Counted from the first letter of the stretch, positions 18,936 to 33,900 are shown. The stretch is 64,000 nucleotides of DNA from Branchiostoma belcheri (GCF_001625305.1 NW_017803909.1:186001-250000), one strand, 5' to 3'. Numbers and translations are program-made. Notes: generated by a model from the sequence alone, not told the origin.

Positions 18936-21900
18936 ATGGCTGACAGAGATAGTCTCCGATTGCGGGGAGCTGCCGCCCCCGGGTCCGCCAACACGTCCCG
19001 TCTTTTGAATGGATCAGGAACGGGAGATCGGCCCACTAGTGCTACCGGGCAGATGCAGAGTCTTCTCGGCGAATTTAAGGGATTGTATCAAGACAGGTTA
19101 AGAAGTCTTGACCAGAGCAACGACGACTCGAAGGAGACCTACAAGGTAAGGGTACTGATCCTTGATTGATGTGCTTTTCTGGAACGTTTGTCAAGGCAAC
19201 AAAGAGTCACTCAGCAAAAGGGGGAGGGGGGCACAAATAGTGAACGTGGACTATCTGCCAAAGGCAAAGTTCATCGTACGCTTCCAATCGATCGTTTCGG
19301 CATATCTACAACAGTTGCCTCGCTGCCATACGACTGGGAGGAATCTTGGAACCCGGCCAATGTTTTCACTACATGCATAAATCCGTAAACACCACGGTTT
19401 ATGCTAGCGCGAAACTCAAAACAGTATTGTGCCCCCCCCCCTTTAGTGAATAGACAACATCACACGTACACATAGCAGACGCGTCTGTTCAGTATACCTC
19501 GGTTCAAAGCACTTTCTTTTGTAAGTTCTGGCATTGAACCTCCATTTAAATCTCGTTCAATTTTTAGATCACAATTTTTGTTTTGGTTTGTCTGTGTGTG
19601 TATACTAGTATATAAATTTCTACTGCCCATTCGACAAGATGAAAACTCCCCCCCCCCCATCATTAAGATTGAATAGAAACTTTGCAGATTCACCATTGGC
19701 AAATTTGACTTAGCATGCAAAAGACATATGTTGACATTCTACATACAAAATTATGAATAAATTAAATTATTTAAGATTGATGGGGTCAGGATAATACAGT
19801 GGGTCAAATGAATAGTTAACGCCTACAATAATTACCAATGATTTTCCTTGTATCATTTCATTTGCCCTAGGGTAGCCTTTCTTTCATTGTCATGGGTTAA
19901 ATATGTTAACATCCTTTGGTCTAGGGTACAATAGGCTGTCATAAGAGCATTGCTCATAAAGGTGTATCAAATCATTTAATTCAAAGATATGCATCTAGTT
20001 GATCAAAATGCAACATATAGAAAAATCTTAAATTGATTGACATGCGTCTTTGTTTTGTCTGCAGATGAAATGTCGCATCCTGCAGTCGTACGTGAACGAC
20101 TTGTCAGAGCAGAATGAAGTCCTGGTGCAGACTGTGGAGGAACTGGAGAGGGAAGCCAACGGCAGGGTGGCATTGTTAGAGGGGAAACTGTCAAAAACCA
20201 CCAACACTGTCAAGGTGGGAAATCATGCAACTTAAACATGATTGTCTGGAACTAACAGACAACTCTTTTCATTCAAAGACAGTGTCCTCACGATCACCAG
20301 GCTGTTTGAGTGTCTGGGCCCCCCTACACTGTGGTTTGGACCCCCTATGCCTATGCTAAATGCTGTGATTTACCTCCTCACCTGCTGTGTTTTTTAAGGA
20401 GAACCCAGGTGTAATCATTCAAAAATCTTCAAAAAATGAAAGATTGAATTTAAAATGAAGCTATGACAGAAGGAAAAATAACCTTGCAAAATCTAAAAAG
20501 CTGGAAATAGTGTCTCAGAGGGTTATGAGTTTAAAATTTTTGGGGCAAGACCCCCTACTGTGGTCACGTTGTGACTCAATGCATGCGTGCACCACAGATA
20601 TTTTGCCCTTCTGTACCTGACCCTGACCATGAAAAAAATTGTAAGCTATACAGTACATATAAAGGTATGGGAGGTCACACTCACAGGTACTTTGCATTTT
20701 GCTTGTTTCCCGCACGTGTTATTTTTACTATGTGAGGTCTTATTGATTTTATTGATTGGTGAAAACGTTCTTTGTTGCACACATAATGACACAGTCAAAA
20801 TCTACATTTGGAAATCCTTTGATACTTTTCAAGAAGTAAATCATTCATTACATACCAGATATGTCTTACTCCCACCATATGTGACAGTCTGGGAGAGATA
20901 ATAATAGACATAATCAGAAAAGACATGTCGTCTAGACTTGTAATTATCATTCATTAGGTTTCTAAAACTAGTCATTGTCTTAGGCCAAGATTTTAAAATA
21001 CAGTGGAAGGAAATGTATATGGTTTGTAGCTCCTGGGCTTTGTAGTTTGGACACCACACAACAATCAAATGTTAGCCAACATTGTACAAACAGGAATAAA
21101 TGGTACGTTTACTTTGGTAATCGTAAGCTATAATGGAAGCAAATGATTAGTGACTTTGTCATGTTAGACCAGAGGTTTACATTTCAACAATCAAATTTGC
21201 TGTAGCTTTGTGTATCTTTAATAACATCCAGTGGCTAAGACAATAATGTATGAAAAAGGTTTGCTGTCCCTTTGCTTGCATTGCTTTCTCACTAGTATCA
21301 GTTGCTCCTGGTAACACCATTGAGATGTGTGTATGTCAAAGTGTATGTACGTCATGTTGTAACTGTAAATTACATGGAAGGTCAGATAAAAGAGCTTTAG
21401 CTTATGTGGAGGGGATTGAAGTACATGTTTACACAGTCGGTGGCAAAGATAATTAGAATTTTTGTTTTATGTAAAGTAAACATATGAATTACTTGTCATT
21501 TAGGGTAATGACATACAATATCAGGTGAAAGTAGTACCATCGTCCTGGGTGATTTTGACATCTACATCAATACACAGATACAGCAATGTTGTCAACCATT
21601 CTGCAAGGTCCAATTTCCCTTTCATTTCTTCTCCTTCTGTAGTCGTTAATGGTTCATCCCTAAGAGTATGAAATATGATGTCATCAAGCAGTCAAGTGGC
21701 TTGAGTGTAGACCAGGATCCTTGTTGTCCCAGCCTTTATGTATGTAGGCTAATGACAGCAATTTTAATGCTGTTTGTTATATGGACTTACATGTACTAGA
21801 ATCACTCTGGATACTGACTGAGGTAATGTTGGTGTAATTACAGTGTTGGTATAGCCGTTAAGTCTCAGGAAAGGTATCTTTTCTTGTTTTTCACCCATAT

Positions 21901-24900
21901 GTAATGTATATTGTCTGCCAGAATACTGTACTATGCTTTTGACCAAATCATGCTAGTACATTTGTAGTACTGGCAACTCCAATTTCACAGATGATTAACC
22001 ATGAAGATTAAGAATGCTGGATGGACTTTTGCCAAAGCTACTGGAATTACATACATTGTGGGGAGAGTTATATCAATATTGTCAGATAAAACATTGGTTT
22101 CTTTTGCCAGCACCTCAGTGTTTTTTTTTTCAGCTGAAGTGCACATTTTTTTATCACTTGTTTTTTTCTCTTCCAAGATTTTTATGCAGATGGCTTCTTC
22201 AATGGTTACACATGTATATTAATCTGAATGTTGCTGTCTTCTATTTTCTCTAAGACTTGTGGCATAAACTGTATGTTGAAAGGATTGACTTTGTACGTAT
22301 TGTTTTTCCAGGAGTATGTGAACAAGGCTCGTGACTATGAGCAGCAAGTAAAGACTATAGCTGTACAGAAGAAAAATGCAGAGGACCAGCTAGAGGTGAG
22401 ACATGCTGCTTTTTTCATTGTGTTATAAAAATGGTCTTGAAGATTATACAGTTTTCATATTTCCTTCCGTTTGTCCAATCCCTTGTCCATTTTATGAACT
22501 GAGAATTATTCCCTGATTTTTTTTTTCTTTAATGATATGATAACTTACACTTCTTTTAATTACTAACCAGTCCTCTCATCGATATTCACCTGTCCAACGT
22601 ATTAGAAGACTGAAGGAAACTGTTGGTCAGGTTGTATGAAATGCTGACTCTTTGGCTACATAGTTAGGTTAGCCAAGTCACAACCTGCAAGCTTTGGCTT
22701 TGTCTAATGGCTGATCACCAGGAGATCTTGCTGGGAGCCTGGTAGCAAAATTTAGATTCAAAGCATCGAAAGCTATGATCAGCAAACCCTAGCTGTCTTG
22801 CTCATTACCTTCGCCAAGAAGGTTATGTTTTCAGAGGCGTTCGTGTATGTGTGTGTGTGTGTGTGTGTCTGTCTGTCTGTCTGTCTGTCTGTCAACACGA
22901 TAACTTGAGAAGGCCTTGATGGATTGTCTTGATACTTGGTAGGTGGGTAGGTCTTGATGAGACCTCAAAATGATTAGATTTTGGACCCCCTAGCGGCTTG
23001 TAATGGTACTGCAGCTGAACTTCCGGTTTTGATATCTCATGATCTAGACATGTTATGGTGATGAAATTTGGGTGGTAGATAGGTCTTGTGCTGGGGAAGA
23101 AGTCACGTGAGTTTGGGCCCCCTAGTGGCTTGCTCTGGAACTGCAGGGATATATTCTTGAAAATATTCAAAAGAGGATAACTCAATAACCGGTTGACGGA
23201 TCGTCGTGATTTTTGGTATGTAGGTAGCTTACGTGATGCTTAATATAATTATGTGACAATTATGCAAATATGGCTGTAATTTGCATAATTTATGGGGAAA
23301 TTCTATAAATCAGCTGCATTCCATAATAAGACAATAGAAGCTTGTGACATTGGTAATTGACAACGAGAGAAACACATAAAAACATTGATTATGTTAATAA
23401 TGACTTAATTTGCATAATTAATGAGAACATTTTATAATTATGTAATGATAACTGCCTGTAATTTCATACTCATGGTATTTGAAAGTTAAGTTGAGGTGAA
23501 CATCATTAAACATAATTTATTCAAATCAGGACCTCATTTGCATAATTTATTGGGAAATAGTAGAATGCCTTGTTTGTTTATATAAGACTGTCTTTTGGTT
23601 GAGATTATGATAAAATGATATAATTCATGAAAATTAGGTTCCTATTTCTTAAATCAGGGGGGAATAATCTAATCTATAATTTGTCAGTCATTTGGCGAAG
23701 GTATGAGATCGGGGAACTCTAGTTGTTGAATGCTTTTGGGTGATTGACTGTACTCATGTTAAATATTTAGATTCAGTTACTGTATCTCCTAGCTGATTTT
23801 GGCTCCCGCTTTGTTTGCATGTCTTTCTGCAGTGCTTTCTATGTGTCAGACTCTCCATAGTGTTGTATACAGGTTTTACTGTCTTTCTCTGCAAACAAGT
23901 TTACTATGTACATGTACATACATACACAACTGAACTGTTGAATTTTCCACAGGAGTGGCAGCTGAAGTACCAACGACTGGACACCCAGGCCGGCTCGCTC
24001 CAGGGGTTTAACGATGACCTGAAACACGACATCAACGCTCTTATCAACATGATCAGCACCGCTAGGGCCACCGGCAAGTGGGAGGTAAGAAGCTATCACG
24101 TAATAGAACTTAGCAGACTGGTGTCTTTTGGTAGCCTAGGGAAATACCCTGTAGTCAGATAATGTAACACTCTAGACCATCATCATATTGTGCAATGTTT
24201 TCTCAGACAAGATAGGACGTCTCTCTAACAGACTTATTTACTCCACAGACAGGAGACATGGAGCTGAGAACAGTCTCCGTGGAGGCAGTGCTGGGAGCCC
24301 CTGAAGCTCAAATCATGTGAGTTACAAAAATTGATTTGAATTTTAAAATTACAAAAATTAATATTGTGGGTTTGATTAGCAATAGGTCTTGCTTGTTGAT
24401 CAGATTTGACGCAAATTCTTGTCTGGATTGCCAAACAGAAAATCGGAGGAGATTCTACAGCGGCACATCCGTGAAATGAAGGAAGAGTTGGCCCAGAGAG
24501 ACAACATCATCCAAAAACTACAGGAGGAACTGAAGAACGTGTCATACCAGGAACAACGGTCACGGGATCAGGTCAGGGCTGTTTACAGCATGTGTCATGA
24601 TAGCCAAACTCTTATTACTTACATGTATTTCCAGTTACATAGCAAAAGCATGAGGAGTAGGCATTGTTATGATAGTTGTCAGTGTACTATCCAGCCTGAA
24701 TTTTTTCTGTCCAAATTTTGCTACCAGACTAAGCTTAAGCATAATGACATCTCTTCTACATTTTTACACACTGATTTTTGTTTGTCCAAGATGACAGACC
24801 AGACAACATTTTTGTCAGTCATAAGAGGCAAAATTCCATCAAATGATGGAAAAAAGGAAGCTAAAGCACTGTCTGAAAACGTTAGCAAGTACATGTAACT

Positions 24901-27900
24901 GGTTTGTTATTGTTATCAATATATAAGTCTATAATACATAGTTTTGCAACTCCCATCTAGGCTGCACAGAGAGACACAGTCCTGGGCTCGGTGAAGAGCA
25001 CCCTGTCTTCCATCCATGACAAAGAACAGACAGCCTCCTCACAGATCATTGACAAGGACATCAACATCATGAAACTCAAGTCTGAGCTGAGACAGGCCAG
25101 ACAGGGGCGGGAAGAGGCAGAATTACAGGTGGGTTGGACACAGCACTTTGGCAGAACGTACTGCGCATGTACAAAACTAGTAATGATGGAGTATGATACA
25201 ACTATTTGATTTTCTGGTTAAAGAAAAAAAAAATACTGCTTCTTGGTTTTGGAAAAGGGTTTTATTCTTTGGTGTTATCAGGAAAAGTTATACCTTGCAA
25301 TATGATCATGTATCTTGAGTCACATTTTTTATTCTGTTTGTTGCCATAGGTTTCAGACCTGGAGAGGAGAATCAGTAGCCTGCAGTCCCAGATCTCACAG
25401 CTAGAGGAAACACTGACTGTCAACGACTCAGAGGTGAGTGTATACTAGGGCTGCGTACCTAAACGTAACATCAGGTACAGGTACAGGTACCGGTACAGAG
25501 GTTTAGGTACAGGTCCGGACCTGTACCTGTACCTGAACAATTTGACAAATTAACACGTGTTCTTTTTTTCAATCATGACACAGAAACAATAATAAAGTGT
25601 TGACAACTTGTCAGTATCTTTATTCAGAAAACATCAAACACAACCCTGGATCAGCCACACTCTCGCGATGTCTCGTGAGACTGAGATCTCAAATCAACGG
25701 TGTTTACGTCTTTTCCAGTGCTAATTTTTCGTCTTTGTGGTAGGATTTACCTATCTTTAGTCATATACATGGTGTAAACTAGCTATTTCGGTATATACTC
25801 GTTACTTCATGATCCGGTATTTTGGACCTGTACCGAAACGATTTTTACGGTATTGGACCGGTACAGTGTACCGGTCCGCAGCCCTAGTGTATACTCATGC
25901 ACTTGGCACAAGCTGCAAACTCAATTTGTAACTTCTTGTCTGCTCTCTGTTAAAACATTTCTTTGCTGAGTGATTTTTCTTGCATTGCACATCCCCATTT
26001 ATTTCAAATCATGAATGCACCTACATTTCTTGACAAGCTTTCATTGTTTTCTAACAGAGGACCAGCCTACAACAAACGATACAAATCCTCCAGGACAAGC
26101 AGAGGAAAAGTAGTCAAGAGGTAATGTTGCAGAATCTGATGTCTTACAACAGAAATTTTTTTGTACCAAAGCAGTGATCTTAGGTTGACTGAGGTTAGGA
26201 TGATGCTTTTACTAGTAGCCAATAGTGCAGTAGCCAAGAACACTCGGTGTCCGCTACTGTTCTTGATAAGTGTGCTGGGTTCTTTTAAGATGAAAATGTT
26301 ACACCTGAAGATCACCTATATACGGGCTTTAAAGTTTAAGTCCCCATCCAAACAAAGTATATAATTTCAAAAAGAAAATACTGTCATTGAGATGTGTTAT
26401 TGAGAAAATAAGGAATGTCAACAGCAGGTAGATGTATAAACTGTTTTCCTTTGTGTCCTTTCCTAGGCCACACACAGTGAGGGCATCATGAGGCAGCTAC
26501 GAGCAGACCTGGAGAAGTCACGGGATCAGCAGAGGATGTCCACACACGATGTAAGGAAACACACACCAATCCAGCTCCTTGTTTTTACCTCTCCTTGTCT
26601 CCTAAATGTTTAGTTTACCAATTTTTTTGTACTGAGCCTGATGTCTTTGTCCTTGTCCTCAGGTAACCTCGCTGGAGAGAAGGATCAAAGCCCTGGAGGA
26701 TGAGGCTCAGGAAGCGAAAGAGGCAAAGAGAAAGGCAGTAGACGAGGTAGATATTAAGAGCACTATACAGAATACAAAAAGCATGAAATGTGATGTTGCA
26801 GTCTGAGTACAGGATTGATTATTGGTAATGCAACTGTATAAGAAAAGGAAATAAGAAAAGTGTTCTTGGGTTTTCATTCCTCTTCTGTTTTTGCTTCCTA
26901 GATTGGTATACTTCAGGCTCGACTACGGGAGTCACAGATCTCCACACAAGGCAACAATGACATGCTGAAGGCTGAGGTAGGATTTTATTTTCATGTTGCC
27001 AAATTATCTCATCATGAAGGGATAGAACTTATAACTACCAGGGACTAGCCTGGAGTCCAGCTTTGTAAGATTTAGTCTGCTCCCCAAGATCTACTACCAT
27101 TCAGTTGCCCATCACTAGTTATTTTTCTGTTCTGATTTCACAAAAGTTAATTGATATAGTCCTTCAGTAGAACATGTGTCTTTGTTTTCTTTTGCATAGA
27201 TATTATTTTTTCTTTTGCATAGATCTTACATGGCATTTGTATCACCTTTGCTTCTAGGCAGTGCCGCGAGGACAGTACCTTATACATAAACTAGAGGTAC
27301 AAGTCAGGATGGAATGTTTGGCCTAACTCTCAAATAATAGACTTAAGCTACATGTATGTTGTCTGTCTGTTAACATGTCACACTGATGACTGCTGCATGG
27401 GACATGAGTACCAATCCTAGTGGTGTTGGTGATGGTGTATTTCAGTGTTCTAGCCAGCATCCGTCTTTCTGTCATTTGAAGGAATTTTACCGATCATGAC
27501 AGACAAAAATTTTGTCATCTTTGACAGACGAATACCCAGTATCGGTGTCACTGTGTAAAGATATGGAAAGACTAAGCTTGTCTACCAGCAAAATTTGCCC
27601 CACTAAATGTAGAAAAAAGTGATTCAGAGAGTCAAGATTTCAAAATTTTACTTCAAACAAAATTGAGATGACTTAAAAGCATTTCAGGCTGACTAGAACA
27701 CTGGACAGGTGTATCTAACCAGGGTTCCAGGGTTTCATGCATGGAGTAAGGTACATGGTGGAAACAATCAAGAAGCAGAACAAACTCTGGCATACATGTA
27801 CATATGACTGATACTGTTATACCTTCATATTATACAGGTGGTGTAAGAAGTCATTGTCATAAGGTTGTGGAAAGGTTCAAAAGTATGTCAGAAGGTAGAT

Positions 27901-30900
27901 TGTACTGTATGATGTTTGTAAGCTGTAAGTCTGTTCCATTTTGTCCATTTTCCCCAGCTGGCCCGCCGAGATGAAACAATCCAGCGCCTGCGGAAGGAAG
28001 TCATGAGTCTGCAGGACAAGCGAGATGAACTGCAGGCAGAGGTGAGATATGTTCTCATACTAATACAATTGATACTTTAATTTACATATGGGGGTTAAAC
28101 TTCTAAATTACCATTGCTTTATCCCTGGAAAAGCCAGACTCAACCATAGCCTGGGTACCATCCTACTTGTATACCGGGGCTCCCACACTCGCTTCCCTAA
28201 GAAGTTACTTCTTAGGGAAGCGAGTGTGGGAGCCCTGGCATACAAGTAGGATGGTACCCAGGCTAACTCAACCAGTCAAACCTCTTGTGATTTTAATAAA
28301 GTAGAGGTAATACAATATATGGGAGTTTAAAAATAATTTTCAGAAAAAAAACATGGCATACTAGGGCCATCATTGACTAAAATGGTCCTCTGTTTTCGAA
28401 AATAGTTTCATCAGGTTCAGTGAATATAGGATATCGGAATTTTCTTACTCAGTTCTTCTCTCACCCTGCTCGCCACCTATCGCTTCATATAGCGGCGAGA
28501 AGCATTACACCAGTCAGAAGCTCTGAGGAATGTGTCTGATAGAAATTGAAATGTAAGCAAGGTGAGAGAAGTAGTGGTTGTGAATAAGATAAGAAAGTCC
28601 TAACATCCTGGTCTTCTGTTGACAGTTGAGCCAGGTGGAGCGTCGGTTCGGCATGCTGCAGGAGCAGGAGTCCAGCCTGCGGCAGGAGCTGCAGCACTTC
28701 CGCACACGTACGCAGCAGCTGGAGCGGGACCTGGACGCCGCGCAGCACCAGTACAGGGAGGTGGTGGACCAGGCAGCACAGGGAGAGAACAACGTCAGGC
28801 AGCTGGAGGACGAGCTACGGGCCAGCAAACTCCAGCACAGCGAGTCTCTTACACAGGTCAGTCACAGGGCAGAGGTCATGTTGATATAAGTCATAGACCA
28901 TGTTGATGTGGGTCATAGGTCAGGTTGATGTAGGTCATAGGTCATGTTAATGTGGGTCATAGGTCAGGTTGATGTAGGTCATAGGTCAGAGTAGACCATA
29001 CTAATAGAAAAGACACAACATCCTCGCCAACTGTAAGAGCAATGGCTTGTTTTGTGTAGTGAGTGATAAACAAAGTACATGAACATACCTGTAACGTTAC
29101 ATGTACTTTGTTTAGCATATCACAGGTTAGACCACTATTTTTTTCTACAAAAACATCTGATTGTTTAATAATGAATGTTCCAGGTGGAGAAACTGAGCAC
29201 CAGTCTACAGCGCTTGCAGCAGTCTTCAAAGGAGACCAGGGATGCCCTAACTGCCGAGGTAACATTTTTCATGTCAATTCTGTTAAGTGTATGACGTGAA
29301 AATGTTTACTATTTGATTGTTACATTATGAGTTTCCTGGACATTTGGCTTGATAGTAGATTGCAGTTTTGCTTTCTCTTTTTACTTTGACTTGTCAGACA
29401 AGATATATTCTATGTCTACATGTATACTCAGTTAGAACATTTATCAGAATGATGATAGTACAGCTGCTGTTACTATACTGCAATGAGTTGTCATGCTGGA
29501 ATTGTTGACTGTAGGTTGCAGAGAGACATGATGCTGTTGTCAGGTTGAAGTCTGAGCTGAAAGAGGCAGAAGAAAAACACAGGGAAACCCTAACAGCAGT
29601 AAGTCTGACACTTTTTCTCCAGTTGCAAGTTTGCATTATTTACAGGCAATATGTAAAATGCAGCATTGCAGACTACTAGATTTTTTTAGTACAACCATAT
29701 TGTCTTTCATATGTTTGTATTTCATTAATTATAAGTTGCCAGTTTCTGTTAGATTTTGAGTTTTAACAGTCTTAGTTTTCTCTGCATCAAACTCCCCCCA
29801 AAGTTACATTACATGATATCTTCATTGAGATAGTAGTTATCATGAATCAGACACATTGTATCAAAACTTTGTCATAGAAAAATAACATGTTAGAGCTGTC
29901 ATATTTTAGTTATAACTTCTTCTACTTTTTGGCATCGCCAAGCATTGCCATGTTCAGTACACATTCAGTCATACAACCACCCCTGCAGCTTTAATGGCTG
30001 TAATACAATTCTGTACAACTGTACAACTGCAGATTCACTGCTTGTCATAACTCTCTCTGCCACTAGTGTTACATCCATCATTATCAAGCACTGCCCATAA
30101 AAGCTAGAGATGGTTGGTACAGCACAATACAGTGCCCATACTTTCTGACAACAAAACATGATAATATTTTCTACAATTAATAGGATTTTTTTATAAGTAT
30201 TTTGGACACAAAGTACAGGCACTGTGTTAACAGGGCTCTGTGGCCATGTTTAGGGCTCATTCATTACATGACCATTCACTGATGCATCCATTCCATACTC
30301 GGCTGTGTGCTTCTCTGATAGCCTGGCTGTCCCCTAACTCCACAGGCATCTAACAGCAGCAATGACGAGAAGCAAGACTTGAGACAGGAGCTTGAGCGGT
30401 GTAAAGAAATGGTACAATATGCTTGGCACATTGGTGTAGTAGTCACTGTGGTGGTGGTGGTGGCAGCCGTGGGTATAGTGGTGGCAATGTTCTGTTACGT
30501 TGTAGTTCCATTGTATGTTTTTGTTGTTCAGAGCTTGTTTGTAACAACTCTTTACCTGTATAAACGTGTTACAACAAGAGCTTCTGGTTTGTTATGCTTT
30601 AGACTGTTCCTTAACCCATTTTTTGCAACTTTGTGTTCAGTTGGCTGACAAGGCTCGGCAAGAGAAAAATGAGCAGGTACCCAGAAATCATCTCATAGTA
30701 GTCACTAACAGCTAACGCCTTACTCCAACACGTGCTAGTCTTGACCCCTTTGACCTTGATGACAGAACCCTGGGAACAAGAGTTTCCTGCCTGGGATGGA
30801 GATTAAGGTTCTAGGCAGGGAATGTTGCTGTTAGGGTGGTCAGTAGTCACACTGCCTAGCACACCAGCCCCTCCTTGGTTACATGGCACTTCACCAGGCT

Positions 30901-33900
30901 TCACAAACTTGTAACCACACATAAGGGATGGACCAGGAAATATCGGGATAGAGGAAAGGGGGAGAAATGGGAAAAAATCTAGTCCAAAAAAATTCAGGAA
31001 AGCAGAAGACAGAAATTGTACTTCCATTTATCACACACCTATGATACGTCCTGGTCTGTCTTTTTAGAGGCACTTCACTGGGCTACTAGCATGTCCTTTT
31101 TCACCAATTGTAGCTGGTTACAGTTTTACAAGTTAGAAAGTGTTACGTGCACACTGGTTACAGTACAGTTAAAAACTGTTATAACCCTTTTTACACTTTC
31201 ACCTTTTTTTCACTCTGGTAGCATGGTTGCTGAAGCTGATGTCGTCACGTTAATCACAGAACAACCTTACCATTCATGGAAAGAATATCTGACACTGTAT
31301 TTCAGCTACTTTCTTGCATGTTCTCTCATCTTTTCTCACATGTTCTCTTATATATAAGTTTAGAGTTTGTTCAGCAACAAGTTCTCTTGTTGTGAAGCAA
31401 GTTTAAACTGTAATTTCCAACACGAAACAGTTTTTCAATGACTTCTACCAACACAGATAAACTTTGAAGTTCTCTTATTCTCTTATGTTATACTTATCAC
31501 TGTTTAATTGACCCACTAGGCCTTACATATGGAAAGTAGTATGTGTAATGATGAAATAATGATGTGTAATATGATATTCATGTATTTGTTGGTGCTCACA
31601 GGTTCAGCATAGGGGAGAGGTAATTCAGACACTTCGTGCAGACATCAAGGACACAAACACCAGGGTATGTTACTGGTTATGAGACTGAATGGAAGTTTCA
31701 AGAAATAAAAAAAAGTTCATCCCATTTTCTACAAGTTACTGTTTTGTTTAAACATCAGGTTGAATGTAATGTACTGTAAGTCCTGATTTTTTCATGGTAC
31801 TTCTATGTTCATGGTTTTCATGGTCACTTCTGTACCAGTATACCGTGAACATAGCCATTTTTCTCAGACTGTGAAATTTTGCTACTGTGAACAGAAAGGG
31901 AATGACAGAGTACATGTATCATATATTTGCTAGTAACAAGTGTAATGATTTTGATATACCTGTTCTAGATGGAGAATACACTGTCACAGCTTCGAGCCAA
32001 GGAAAACGAACTGTCTGCCACACAAGCCAGACTGGACGCTTCAGAGTTAGAGGTTGGTAGTTTTCTTTCCAACTCAATAGTTTAGTCAAAGGTAGAGCCT
32101 TTGGATTTTGGGGCTCTTGAGTAGTAGAATAATCTATGTGAATGTGCATTCATCACCAAGGACAGGGCCAGTGTGACGTCACTAGAGGAATAATCAGTGT
32201 GAATGTAATTTCAGCACCAAGGACAGGGCCAGCTTAGACTGGTCAATTCTATACAAATTTAGGATCTGTTCCTGTGTTTACCTACTTATGTACATTATAC
32301 CAGCTATATGATGCACCTTTTCCATACATAGACATGTTTAACTTCGTAACATATGCACTGAAGAATAGAAAAATAGAACGAACGAAAGAATCTATTTGGT
32401 TTAAGACCTTGCAGAACTGACTTGTTGGTGGTTTACAGATTGAGCAGCTTCAGACTCGGTTGAAGGAGGCAGAAGTCACAGCCACACACAGCTCCACACG
32501 ACTGGAGACAGAGGTACAGTAGGGGATAACACGGGGTTACCCACTTCACAACAGCAGGGGCTCACCATGGCAGAAGCTAGGGCCTGGGCCAGCTCATTTA
32601 CGAATCACAAAAATACCCCAATCACAACTTTTCCCCCAATATTTCTCCTTTCCCTTTCTTCCCACATTGTTTTAAGATAAGCAATTCAAAGTTTTGATTA
32701 TACGAAGAATACTGATTAAATTACCTTCTGACTTACTTCTTACTTTTGATGACGCGTGTCTCTATCTATTTCAGTCCAGTTGATTTGTGTTGTCTACTTT
32801 ATGTGCCCCCTATATTTTACATGAGCTGATGCTGTTGTGATGTGGGTAATCTTGTTCAGCCCCCACTGTAGCTAAGTGGGATAAAGAGAGAGAGGGAGGG
32901 AGAGATAAGAGGGAGAACGGGTTTTGATTTTATGTCAAAAATACAAATTTTATAGACATTGAAGATTGTATGTTTAACAGCACTGTATTTTATACATATA
33001 CACAGTATCTATGATGTTTTATATTTATAAACTGTTTATGACTTTGTATTGGAAAAAGTTGTTACAAAAAACAATGAACCAACGGGCTAAGGCACCAATT
33101 CTTCCACAGTTGTCAGGCAAGAATGAAGAAGTCCATGCACTGAGAAGGGAGGTGTCAATACAACAAGAGAAGCACACACAGACACAAGCACAGGTGGGTG
33201 ATATGTTACAAGGGGATTCTTTGCAGCAGCTTTTATACATAGCATTTTCTATTTACAAATATACCTCCAAATAAGGGATGAACTCATAAGGCAAACTTAC
33301 AAAAGTAAGTTGACAAGAAAGTCCTACACCAACCAGAGAGAGGTGGCACAAACTGTTGCTCTGACTGAGCAAATATTGCACCAATGCTTCAAGACTGCTG
33401 CCAAGTACTGGTTCTTGATGTATAAATGGTTCTGTCATTGTCTGCAAGGAAAAGTTGTCATTACTTCTGTGCGGTGCTTTTAGTTGATTACTCAGTCACA
33501 GTAGGAACAGTATACTGTCATTCTGTCAGACTCCTAGCTGACAGCTCATTACTACTGATCCAACAGGTAGTAGTTCAGTAAATATTTGACTTGAAGGAGA
33601 AGACAGTACTGGCAAATAGCCACAATCAACAGAGGCTTTTAAGACTGGAAATTAAAATGAAACAATGAATGATAGACTCTGTTATGGTTGAACACTGAAC
33701 TGTAAAATACGAAGGAAAGAAATGTACCGGTACCTTCAACACAGAGTGTTCAGTTTTTTCACCACTTTGTTTTCCCCGCAGTTGGCTGCCCGTGAGGAGC
33801 AGATTGCTCGGCTGCAGAAGGAGCAGCAGGACCATGTGGAGGAGATCTCTCGCAGGGAGAAGGCCATCCAGAAACTGGAGCTGGACCTCATGAATGCTCA

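Larger units (their letters stand above)
18936..26976 (+). other. Large coiled-coil gene, exons 1-12 (residues 1-445)
   Basis: Exons: 18936-19145, 20065-20214, 22312-22395, 23953-24084, 24249-24316, 24439-24571, 24961-25128, 25350-25433, 26058-26120, 26467-26550, 26663-26746 and 26902-26976. Exon 1 encodes the low-complexity head and a first helix (MQSLLGEFKGLYQDRLRSLD). Exons 2-4 are the least repetitive coil, a likely family-specific N-terminal domain. The 5-6 junction is a phase-2 intron and encodes APEAQIIKSEEILQRH. From exon 7 on the sizes become quantised: 168, 84, 63, 84, 84 and 75 bp. Confidence 0.85.

Noticed and set aside
19162-19388. ORFs right after exon 1 of the coiled-coil gene
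   Set aside because: Reading into intron 1; exon 1 ends at a good donor (aag|gtaagg at 19145) and exon 2 continues the coil in phase 0.
22848-22892. TG/TCTG repeats considered as a CRISPR-like or regulatory array
   Set aside because: Simple microsatellite inside a transposable element; no spacers, and the genome is eukaryotic.
30379-30648. 89-codon ORF with a hydrophobic Val-rich stretch that looks like a membrane segment
   Set aside because: It starts inside exon 17 and runs through the following intron; gtggtggtggtggc is a simple-sequence stretch, and the splice sites at 30411 and 30641 keep the coiled-coil frame.
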